Part shown: positions 1-6,155 of the stretch, piece by piece
Numbering within the stretch: position 1 is the first letter of the stretch
Layout of the letters: each line of letters begins with the position of its first letter
Source of the DNA: an uncultured Acetatifactor sp.
Lineage (GTDB): Bacteria; Bacillota; Clostridia; Lachnospirales; Lachnospiraceae
Assembly: GCA_910577235.1 (NCBI GenBank)
Contig: CAJTMX010000006.1
Location: 126,610 to 135,501 of the forward strand
Direction of reading: 5' to 3'
DNA: 8,892 nucleotides
Notes under the pieces: generated by a model
Told to the model about the DNA's origin: nothing
The model's input: the letters and a program-made list of their open reading frames with translations, nothing else
Databases searched by the model: none
Translations under genes and position numbers: made by a program

Positions 1-186
1 GCCGTCCGGGAATATGCTGTTTTATAGTTCCGCATATTCCCTACCGCCACACATTTCCCGTGAAACATATCCGGCCGCTAGCGTCCCGATATGTTTCAGT
101 GCGCCGTCCGGGAATATGCTGTTTTATAGTTCCGCATATTCCCTACCGCCACACATTCCCCGTGAAACATATCCGGCCGGGATATA
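1..186. repeat. Two tandem copies of a 102-bp palindrome-bearing repeat
   Basis: Bases 1-77 recur at 103-179 with a single difference (T at 56, C at 158), giving a period of 102 bp. Each copy contains a perfect 10-bp inverted repeat, GGGAATATGC/GCATATTCCC, with a 14-nt loop (8-17 with 32-41, and 110-119 with 134-143). The first copy has a second perfect 10-bp dyad, TGAAACATAT/ATATGTTTCA (61-70 with 89-98), whose loop holds the palindrome CGCTAGCG (76-83). In the second copy that distal half is lost and replaced by a shorter dyad, ATATCC/GGATAT (169-174 with 180-185). The block starts 7 bp past the stop codon of the SGNH esterase gene. No T-tract follows any stem, so it is not a typical intrinsic terminator. 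It could be a mobile palindromic intergenic repeat or an mRNA 3'-end stabiliser. The left edge of the window cuts it, so more copies may lie outside. Confidence 0.85.
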
Positions 187-192
187 CTGTTC

Positions 193-1896
193 CTATACTA
201 CGCCCCAGCCCAGTATGGTGAAGTCTTTATCTTCCTGGCCCGGAACCATCCTCACTTCCACATGGTAGCTTTTCCGTTCCCGCTCCCTGAAACAGATCAG
301 GGCGTTGCAGTGGTTCCAGCCGTTGATATGGGGATCGGCAAACAGAACCTTCTCTCCGTCCACCCATACCTCGGCGCAGCCCACCTGATTGTCGGCACTG
401 TCTTTATACACCAGCAACAGGCTTTCACAGGTGATATCCATGGCAAAGGGACTGCCTCCCTCCGCTCCCCTGTACATCCAGTTGTCCGGGAACTCATGGG
501 TTCCCGTCAGATCCATATTCCGCTCCACCGCCTGGGTGTCTCCGTCCACATGGGCAAAACCGCCGCAGTCTATCGCAACCTGCTCCCAGACATGCCTGCG
601 GTCCAGCAGCCGCACTTTTTCAAAAGTGCCGCCGAGAGGTGGCACAGCCGCCGAGAGATCCATCGCATCCGTGTCCGCCTCCTGGGAGTCCACCGTCCGC
701 AACAGTTGGAGGATGCCGTCCGCCATGACTCTATGCCCTATATTGGTGGGATGATAGGAGTCATAAAAGAACTGGTTTTTGCTGACCACTCTGCCCTCCC
801 CCGGCTTTTGGTAGAACTGCTCCAACACCGTATCCCGGGTGCTGACCATGGGCAGATCATATGCCCTGCCCACAGGGGACAGGCGTTCCTGCAGGTTAAA
901 ATCATCTGCGAACACAGCGAACAGCAGGATCACCGCCGGACGGTTCTCCGCATTTAATATCTTTCGCACCAGAGAATCGTAGCACTCTCCCTTGGTCTCG
1001 TCCCCTTCGTCGTTGACGGCAAACTCTACCACCACCACATCGGGAGTCACCTTTCCATCCGCCAGCACATCCGTCTCATACCGGATCATGCCCAGCTCGG
1101 AGGGAGTCCCCCCCACACCCGCTTTCACATAGTGCACATTGTCGTCCGTTCCTCTGCCCGTCAGCTCACAGAACCCGCAGAAAGTCTTATAGGCATAACA
1201 CTGTGTATTGATAGGGATGGCGCCGGCCCCCTGGGTGATGGAGCCGCCGATAAAGGCCACCGTCACATCCTCGCCTCTGCGAGCCTTGTCGATGGCTCTC
1301 TTAAGCCTGGCATTGTTGCCGGTCTGTACCACGGCCTTCTCCAGCATCTTCCGGTAGAGGGGAGAGTCGAAGTCCACCGGTTCCTCCTCCTCCACTTCCG
1401 GCGCGTCAAAGCCGTCCTGAAGGTAAAACCGCACGGCCACCGTGGCCAAAGTTTCCGCCTTGGGAAACTCAAAGCGTATCTGTCCGGGCATATTGTCGTC
1501 ATCGGACCACTGGCAACCGTCCAGCTCCAGAATATGCTCCATGCCGTTGGCCCGCACCGGCATCCGCAGCGTGGTTCCCGATCCGTATACATCCCGATGT
1601 CCGTACATCTGTAAGCAGAAGTCCGCCGTCAGTTCTCTGTCCTGGGCCTCCACCGTGACGCCGATGCTGTGTACCAGACGTCTGAATCCCTCTGTGGTCT
1701 CCATCATCTTCAACATCTCTTCATCGGTGATGCCGCCCACCAGCCTGGCGCTGCTCAGCATCCGGCCGTCGTTCATATACAAAAACTGTATCCCCGTTCC
1801 GTCCGCCTGGGGAAAACCTGCCACGCTCTTTCCCCGCATTATGTAAAAACTCTTCCTCTTTTTTGTGGGATCTTTTGGTGCTTTAGGTCCTTCCAT
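193..1896 (-). CDS. Three-module cytoplasmic SGNH/GDSL-type carbohydrate esterase (putative xylo-oligosaccharide acetylesterase)
   Basis: A 567-residue SGNH hydrolase, likely removing acetyl groups from imported xylo-oligosaccharides. Residues are numbered from the ATG at 1896. The core spans about 205-400. Block I is FIGGSIT with nucleophile Ser219, a glycine-rich block II lies at about 259-268 (AGVGGTPSELG), block III has Asn295 in FAVND, and block V is DSYHP with Asp379 and His382. The N-terminal ~165 residues look beta-rich and end in an acidic linker (EVEEEEPVDF). The C-terminal ~140 residues (about 428-567) look like a second beta-sandwich. The GDS-to-GGS change in block I is common in such esterases. 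There is no signal peptide, so it should act in the cytoplasm. An in-frame TTG lies at 1917, but GGAGG at 1906-1910, 9 nt before the ATG, decides the start. The ATG lies 14 bp after the GH8 stop codon, so the two genes are probably cotranscribed. SGNH membership is firm. The substrate is inferred from context, and the carbohydrate-esterase family number cannot be fixed by eye. Confidence 0.85.
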   Translation of the reverse strand: MEGPKAPKDPTKKRKSFYIMRGKSVAGFPQADGTGIQFLYMNDGRMLSSARLVGGITDEEMLKMMETTEGFRRLVHSIGVTVEAQDRELTADFCLQMYGHRDVYGSGTTLRMPVRANGMEHILELDGCQWSDDDNMPGQIRFEFPKAETLATVAVRFYLQDGFDAPEVEEEEPVDFDSPLYRKMLEKAVVQTGNNARLKRAIDKARRGEDVTVAFIGGSITQGAGAIPINTQCYAYKTFCGFCELTGRGTDDNVHYVKAGVGGTPSELGMIRYETDVLADGKVTPDVVVVEFAVNDEGDETKGECYDSLVRKILNAENRPAVILLFAVFADDFNLQERLSPVGRAYDLPMVSTRDTVLEQFYQKPGEGRVVSKNQFFYDSYHPTNIGHRVMADGILQLLRTVDSQEADTDAMDLSAAVPPLGGTFEKVRLLDRRHVWEQVAIDCGGFAHVDGDTQAVERNMDLTGTHEFPDNWMYRGAEGGSPFAMDITCESLLLVYKDSADNQVGCAEVWVDGEKVLFADPHINGWNHCNALICFRERERKSYHVEVRMVPGQEDKDFTILGWGVV

Positions 1897-1905
1897 CTCC
1901 GCTTT

Positions 1906-1910
1906 CCTCC
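1906..1910 (-). promoter_or_regulatory. Ribosome-binding site deciding the SGNH esterase start
   Basis: GGAGG on the minus strand, immediately after the TAG stop of the GH8 gene (1911-1913), with 9 nt to the ATG at 1896. It favours that ATG over the in-frame TTG at 1917. Confidence 0.75.
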
Positions 1911-3053
1911 CTACCAAATCCTATAGTTGCCGCTCAGCGCCAGAAACGCGAATATGTACAGGCAGTTGTCATAGTATCTCCTGTCACCGGTGCGCAGAGG
2001 CATATTCCAGAAAATCTCCACCCACTCTTTGGCCAGCTCGCCCTGCGCCGCCAGCGATCCCTGGGCGGTGGTAGCCGTGATGGCAAAAGGATGCAGAGCC
2101 TTCTCATCGATCACTCGTCCGTCCAGTTCATAAATGTGATAGCTGTCTTTTCTGCAGTCGTCTATCAGAAACTTCTGTATCCGGTCCGCCGCGGCCCTCT
2201 GGCCCGCGTCTACGCCAAACCACTCATAGTCCAGACCGATATTGGCCGCCGTCCGGTAGGCGTCGCTGTAAAACCAGTCATGCCTGTCCTTGGTCCAGGG
2301 GATGGGACGGCTCATGGGACTGCCGTCAAACTCCGCGTACTCCGCGTTCAGCCCCGTCACGGGATGACAGGCTTTTGCCAGATATTCCCGGCTGGCAGTG
2401 GCGGCCTCTTTCCAGAATGCTCTGTCCTCCTCGTCCGCCCACAGAGCGAAAAGCTCATAAAAATGCGGCAGATGATAAGACGGGTCGGTGTAATCGCAAC
2501 CCGGCACAAACAGGATCTGATGATTGTCCCTGTTCCACATGGGATGACCCTGGCGGCCGTTCTCCCCCTTATGCAGGCAAGCCCTCAAGATCTCCCTGGC
2601 CTGCCGGGAGTAAGCGAAGATACCTTCTCCGTCTCCCCATCTGTGGGAGGCAAAAAACAATGCCATGGCGAAATATTCTTCCCCGTCCGGGGCTGCGCCG
2701 TTGGCGTATTTGGTACCGTCGGTGCCGCATGACCAGGCAAAGTACCCCTCGCTCCAGCCCTCTGTCATATACATATATGTCCTGGCCCATTTCCATATTC
2801 TGTCAAACTCTTCCTTCATGTCCAGCTGTACACACATCATCATACCGTAGGACATGCCCTCGGTGCGGGCATCATGGTTGCCGGTGTCCTCCAGATAGCC
2901 CATATCTTCGCCCACAGGGTGATAGATCCTCTCCTCATCACTGCCATAGAAAAAAGTCTGCACGATCTCTTTTAGTTTCCGATCGATCTCCTCCTGAGAG
3001 ATTCCGATCTCCGCAAACATGTTACGATAAATTCTGTTTGATATACCGCTCAT
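1911..3053 (-). CDS. GH8 reducing-end xylose-releasing exo-oligoxylanase (Rex type)
   Basis: A 380-residue single-domain (alpha/alpha)6-barrel enzyme. It is expected to hydrolyse xylo-oligosaccharides of three or more units from the reducing end, releasing xylose (EC 3.2.1.156 activity). Residues are numbered from the ATG at 3053. The GH8 signature RTEGMSYGMMM carries the probable general acid Glu65. PDGEEYFAMAL (Asp123) matches the central GH8 substrate-binding segment. FYSDAYRTA carries the probable base Asp264. ALHPF places His321 where Rex enzymes have the histidine loop that closes the subsites and makes them exo-acting at the reducing end; endo-xylanases of GH8 lack it. The length matches known Rex proteins of about 380-390 residues. 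No signal peptide is present, so it is cytoplasmic. GGAGG at 3062-3066 is 8 nt from the ATG at 3053 but only 2 nt from the alternative ATG at 3059. It is the first gene of a two-gene operon with the SGNH esterase and is divergent from araC. Confidence 0.92.
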   Translation of the reverse strand: MSGISNRIYRNMFAEIGISQEEIDRKLKEIVQTFFYGSDEERIYHPVGEDMGYLEDTGNHDARTEGMSYGMMMCVQLDMKEEFDRIWKWARTYMYMTEGWSEGYFAWSCGTDGTKYANGAAPDGEEYFAMALFFASHRWGDGEGIFAYSRQAREILRACLHKGENGRQGHPMWNRDNHQILFVPGCDYTDPSYHLPHFYELFALWADEEDRAFWKEAATASREYLAKACHPVTGLNAEYAEFDGSPMSRPIPWTKDRHDWFYSDAYRTAANIGLDYEWFGVDAGQRAAADRIQKFLIDDCRKDSYHIYELDGRVIDEKALHPFAITATTAQGSLAAQGELAKEWVEIFWNMPLRTGDRRYYDNCLYIFAFLALSGNYRIW

Positions 3054-3061
3054 GGCCATGC

Positions 3062-3066
3062 CCTCC
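3062..3066 (-). promoter_or_regulatory. Ribosome-binding site of the GH8 gene
   Basis: GGAGG on the minus strand. Its spacing is 8 nt to the ATG at 3053 and 2 nt to the ATG at 3059, so the downstream ATG is the better start. Confidence 0.7.
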
Positions 3067-3090
3067 GTCAGATAGATAGTCTTATGGATA

Positions 3091-3096
3091 ATTATA
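3091..3096 (-). promoter_or_regulatory. -10 box of the GH8-esterase operon promoter
   Basis: A perfect TATAAT on the minus strand, about 30 nt of predicted leader upstream of the GH8 start codon. No good -35 hexamer lies 16-18 nt upstream (the sequence there reads about GAGATT). This fits a promoter that needs an activator. A 5-bp dyad, AGTCT (3078-3082) with AGACT (3096-3100), straddles the -10 box and predicted start site; its meaning is unknown. Confidence 0.6.
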
Positions 3097-3115
3097 GACT
3101 TTTTGCTCCGAAAAA

Positions 3116-3153
3116 TCTCACTAAAGCTTGTTATATATTTATCATTTCTTGCT
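3116..3153 (-). promoter_or_regulatory. Candidate AraC-family operator: two direct half-sites 21 bp apart
   Basis: On the minus strand, AGCAAG (3153 down to 3148) and AACAAG (3132 down to 3127) begin exactly 21 bp apart, which is two helical turns. Taken as 17-bp half-sites they share 8 of 17 positions. The promoter-proximal half-site reaches the edge of where the missing -35 box of the GH8 promoter would lie. This is the geometry of activator half-sites in the arabinose araBAD promoter. The assignment is inferred from spacing and context only. Confidence 0.4.
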
Positions 3154-3206
3154 AATTTTTGTCCTCCTTACCTACCGTCTCTCTGTCCATACCCATTTAT
3201 CACCGA

Positions 3207-3235
3207 TTGACCGGATGGGGATGATGCGTTATACT
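3207..3235 (+). promoter_or_regulatory. Near-consensus sigma-A promoter of the araC-type regulator gene
   Basis: TTGACC (3207-3212) and TATACT (3230-3235) are separated by exactly 17 bp, each one mismatch from consensus. Transcription would begin near 3242, giving a leader of about 25 nt before the ATG at 3267. GGAGG at 3256-3260 is 6 nt from that ATG. The spacer contains GACCGGATGGG (3209-3219), which also occurs in the 64-bp repeats at the right end of the window. Confidence 0.72.
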
Positions 3236-3266
3236 GAAACAAATATTCCATCCCCGGAGGCTTTCT

Positions 3267-4238
3267 ATGAACACTATACATTTTGTCGGCTACAGCGCCG
3301 TCCATCCATCCGATTTTCATTACGAGACTACTACCTCCCCAGGTCAGTATACGCTGCTGCTGGTGTCCACCCCGGTACAGTTTCTGCTGGAGGGTCAATG
3401 GCAAGAGTACCCTGCGGGAACGGCCATCCTCTATGCTCCGGGGTACCCCATCTCTTACCGGGCCTGTCGGGAAATCTACCAGAATGACTGGATACGTTTC
3501 TCCACGGACGACCCTCTGGTGACACAGTTTCCACTGATGGGAACCCCTTTTCCCGTGTCCGACACGGAATACTGCCACCTCCTGCTCAAGCTCCTGACCT
3601 GGGAAACTTCCCTTGCCTCGGCGGATAGCGACTTGTCTGTGTCGAATCTGCTGCAAGTTCTGTTTCTGCGGCTGCGTCAGGACACTGCCCGGCAGGAGGC
3701 AACCTCTCACTCCTCCCAACTGTTCCGTCTGCGCAAAAAAATATACAACAGCCCCCAGCATCCGTGGAGTATCAGCGCCATGGCCCAGGAGCTGCATCTC
3801 AGCTCCGGATATCTGCAGATCCTGTACCGTAAAATGTTCGGCGTATCCTGTATGGACGATGTGATTGCCAGCAGGATACGCAAGGCCCGGGAACAGCTTG
3901 CCTACACAGAAAAGCCCGTTTCCGAGATTGCCGATGCCTGCGGATACCACAATATAGAGCATTTCTGCCGCCAGTTTCGTCAGCAGACGGGAACGACCCC
4001 CAGCGCGTTTCGCCGCAACCTGCCGGATGCCGTCCAGTCCGGCCTTGCCCCCCTGTCTGAAACGGCAAAAAAAGAGACGTCTCCGGATATTTCTTCCGAA
4101 ACCGTCTCTTATTCCAAATACACCGATCCTGCTCCTTTTATCAGTTTGTCGCACTATAATATAGCAGGTTCGGATATACCGTCTGACGCATTGGATTCCA
4201 ACGGAAACATTCTCCCGCCCAACATACCGGAGAGCTGA
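3267..4238 (+). CDS. AraC/XylS-family transcriptional regulator with C-terminal tail
   Basis: A 323-residue sugar-type regulator. Residues 1-140 look like the cupin-like ligand-binding and dimerisation domain (QYTLLLVSTP, GTAILYAPGYPISYR). Residues about 151-252 form the AraC DNA-binding domain. Helix-turn-helix 1 lies near 167-188 (WSISAMAQELHLSSGYLQILYRK) and helix-turn-helix 2 near 217-238 (PVSEIADACGYHNIEHFCRQF), followed by the family hallmark TGTTPSAFRR. The start is supported by GGAGG 6 nt upstream. The gene is divergent from the GH8-esterase operon and convergent with the GH43 operon, so it is the obvious local regulator, probably an activator induced by a xylan- or arabinose-derived sugar (inferred). 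Oddly, about 71 residues rich in Ser, Pro and Asp follow the normal end of the domain. Part of that tail is encoded by a terminator hairpin that serves the opposite strand. Confidence 0.9.
   Translation: MNTIHFVGYSAVHPSDFHYETTTSPGQYTLLLVSTPVQFLLEGQWQEYPAGTAILYAPGYPISYRACREIYQNDWIRFSTDDPLVTQFPLMGTPFPVSDTEYCHLLLKLLTWETSLASADSDLSVSNLLQVLFLRLRQDTARQEATSHSSQLFRLRKKIYNSPQHPWSISAMAQELHLSSGYLQILYRKMFGVSCMDDVIASRIRKAREQLAYTEKPVSEIADACGYHNIEHFCRQFRQQTGTTPSAFRRNLPDAVQSGLAPLSETAKKETSPDISSETVSYSKYTDPAPFISLSHYNIAGSDIPSDALDSNGNILPPNIPES
4067..4110 (-). terminator. Intrinsic terminator of the lipoprotein-GH43 operon, inside araC
   Basis: On the minus strand, AAGAGACG (4110-4103) pairs perfectly with CGTCTCTT (4079-4072). 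An inner 4-bp stem, CGGA/TCCG, and a 7-nt loop lie within, and the outer stem runs into a T7 tract (A7 on the plus strand, 4067-4073). It lies about 154 nt past the stop codon of the large GH43 gene, and no better terminator is visible nearer. It falls within codons about 268-281 of the regulator gene on the other strand. On the plus strand the hairpin is followed only by TTATT, so it should work poorly in the araC direction. Confidence 0.75.
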
Positions 4239-4263
4239 TCCGCTTTGCGGGACGTGGCACAGG

Positions 4264-6147
4264 CTATCTGAACACCAACCTGGTGTTCACCTGCCGGAAC
4301 GTCTCCCGCAAATCCATCTCCTCTGTCATATCCAGTACAGGCACGCCGTCAATGTCAAAATGCACACGGCGGATACCGCTGCTGCGCACCCCGTCCGTGC
4401 CGGGTCTGGCGTGATAGGTATTCCAGATATTGCCATCCTCGTCTTCCACATAGGCATTATGCCCGGTCCCATACTCTCCCTCCACGCTGCGGGAGGTAAG
4501 AATCGGGTAATTGTTCTTGCGCCAATTCTCCTTGCGCAGCAGATCCCTGCCCCGCTCCGTGACCAGATAACTCACCACATAGGAAGTGTCCACCGCTGCC
4601 GCCGAAAATGTCACATACAGCTTATCCCCCACCATCAGCGCATAGGGGCCTTCCTCCACAAAGGTATGATTGTTTGCCCATCCATAGTCGGGCTTGGAGA
4701 GAACCACGGGTTCCGAGGCCAGCCGCCAGGGCTGACAGGGGTCAAGCCGGGCAATATACAGCCAGGCTCCCAGATCTTTGGGCAGAAACTGCCGCTGGGA
4801 CCAGATCACATAATACTCTCCCTCCCAGAGGAAACATGTCATATCAAGAGAGATGGTTTTGCCCGCCTGACACAGGTCGCTGCCATCCATTTTTACTATC
4901 TTGCGGGGAGCCGACCAGTCCTCCCGCCGCGCCGGGTTCCCGCCCTCACGCAGTGCCATGATATGGCTTTCTTCCTCATAAAACGGCCCCGGCGTGGCGG
5001 CGTGAAAAATATACAGCCGTCCCTCTATCTCATGAAACTCAGGGGCCCACAGCAGGCCGCCGATTCCCTCATAGGTCTCCGAATCCAGCAGCAATATCTC
5101 CTCGGCCTGGGCCAGCTCCTCCAAAGTATCCGCCTCTCTGATATACAGTGTATGATTGTTGTCCGCATCGTTGGTGGCGATAAAATAGTACTTCCCGTTC
5201 CAGCGGGTGACGCAGGGGTCCGCTCTGTTAAACGCCACCGGAAATGAGAAATACGGGCGGTAAATCTCTCCGCGGACCACACTGTCGCCGGGACACGAGG
5301 CATCCAGCTCTTTCAGATCCCAGTCTATACGCTTTTTACAGAACGTTCCGTCGCTGTAGCGCACTATCGCCCGCTGCTCTACAAGGGCCTGCCGCACCCT
5401 TTCCATCCGTTGCTCTCGGGTATCCGCGCCGTCCAAGCTCACTTCCACTTCTCTTGGAACCTCCACACCGACACTGACGGGCGTGAGCAGTTTGCACCGC
5501 AGATACCATGCTTCCTGCTCGCTGATCTCCACCGCGCATTGAGGCTCGGCCCCCTCTATGTTGGCAGCCATCCAGGAAAGGCTTTCCCCTGCTCCCTTCG
5601 GAAAACTGCCCAGTATATTTTCATCGCTGTCAGGATTGACGATACAGCTCATCAGCGGTTTGCAGTCCCCGGAAATCTCCTTAAGTATAGCCAACGGATA
5701 CAGCGCCTGGTAACAACTGCCGTCTCTCTCCTTCCAGCCCAGCAAATAACAGTTCCTCTTTTCATCGTAACGGATCTTTATCCAGTCCACATACTGCTGC
5801 CCCAGCCGCAGCAGTCCCAGCTCTCTGTAAACAATAAAATCTCTCGTAGTCCACAACAATATGCTGCCCTTACTGCCGGCATCATCCTCCCCGTCTCCGC
5901 AGATCCGCACAGCGGCTACCCCATAGCCACCGTCCTTCAAGGGAAAGATCCAGGGGCTTTTCAGGCTCATGGGGTTCAGAGAACCGTCATGATTTTCCGT
6001 GGCCAGAGCGAACAACACGCCGCTGTTGTGGTTAAGAGGGCGGAAAAACTCCCCCTCCTGCAGTGCCAGATGCATACTGTATGCCAGCTTGGGATCATAG
6101 AGGACATTGTCAATGGGTTTCCGGGTATAACATAAAAGTCTGCTCAT
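4264..6147 (-). CDS. Large cytoplasmic GH43 glycosidase (putative alpha-L-arabinofuranosidase or beta-xylosidase)
   Basis: A 627-residue protein with a C-terminal five-bladed GH43 propeller. Numbered from the ATG at 6147, the catalytic half spans about 298-627. The likely base is Asp310 (RADPCVTRWNGKYYF), the pKa-tuning aspartate Asp435 (SLDMTCF), and the acid Glu499 (EEGPYAL). GTGHNAY with His563 matches the conserved metal-site histidine of the family. WAPEFHEIEGRLYIFHA is also typical. The N-terminal ~290 residues contain propeller-like stretches (for example NSGVLFALATENHDG and PWIFPLKDGGYGVAAVR) but no complete catalytic set. No signal peptide is seen, so it should act on imported oligosaccharides. 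An upstream in-frame ATG at 6171 lacks an SD. AAGGAG (6162-6167) is a rather long 14 nt from the ATG at 6147, so the start is uncertain. The chosen ATG lies 8 bp after the stop of the lipoprotein gene, which suggests an operon with coupled translation. The subfamily and exact substrate cannot be set by eye. Confidence 0.85.
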   Translation of the reverse strand: MSRLLCYTRKPIDNVLYDPKLAYSMHLALQEGEFFRPLNHNSGVLFALATENHDGSLNPMSLKSPWIFPLKDGGYGVAAVRICGDGEDDAGSKGSILLWTTRDFIVYRELGLLRLGQQYVDWIKIRYDEKRNCYLLGWKERDGSCYQALYPLAILKEISGDCKPLMSCIVNPDSDENILGSFPKGAGESLSWMAANIEGAEPQCAVEISEQEAWYLRCKLLTPVSVGVEVPREVEVSLDGADTREQRMERVRQALVEQRAIVRYSDGTFCKKRIDWDLKELDASCPGDSVVRGEIYRPYFSFPVAFNRADPCVTRWNGKYYFIATNDADNNHTLYIREADTLEELAQAEEILLLDSETYEGIGGLLWAPEFHEIEGRLYIFHAATPGPFYEEESHIMALREGGNPARREDWSAPRKIVKMDGSDLCQAGKTISLDMTCFLWEGEYYVIWSQRQFLPKDLGAWLYIARLDPCQPWRLASEPVVLSKPDYGWANNHTFVEEGPYALMVGDKLYVTFSAAAVDTSYVVSYLVTERGRDLLRKENWRKNNYPILTSRSVEGEYGTGHNAYVEDEDGNIWNTYHARPGTDGVRSSGIRRVHFDIDGVPVLDMTEEMDLRETFRQVNTRLVFR

Positions 6148-6155
6148 AGCCTGTC

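Noticed and set aside
14..268. 84-codon frame over the left repeat with an internally repeated peptide
   Set aside because: The peptide repeat only reflects the 102-bp DNA period, a multiple of three. It also overlaps the 3' end of the SGNH gene and has no convincing RBS.
262..957. Long open frame on the plus strand opposite the SGNH gene (also 1132-1614, 4360-5247, 5410-6135 and 6216-7382)
   Set aside because: These are antisense shadows of strongly supported enzyme genes. Their translations show no recognisable domain, and GC-rich sequence readily keeps such frames open.
3139..3170. Short leader peptide on the minus strand after an AAGGAGG near 3162-3168
   Set aside because: The nearest ATG (at about 3145) is 17 nt from the SD and opens a four-codon frame. 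It also lies upstream of the predicted GH8 transcription start, so it would not be transcribed.
3168..4154. 328-codon frame on the minus strand opposite araC
   Set aside because: It lies antisense to a clear AraC-family gene with good RBS and promoter, and it would cross the divergent promoter region. No domain is recognisable.
4270..4288. Perfect 8-bp hairpin GAACACCA/TGGTGTTC as a terminator for araC
   Set aside because: It lies within the last codons of the GH43 gene and has no T-tract after it on the plus strand. It may slow the polymerase, but it is not a supported terminator.
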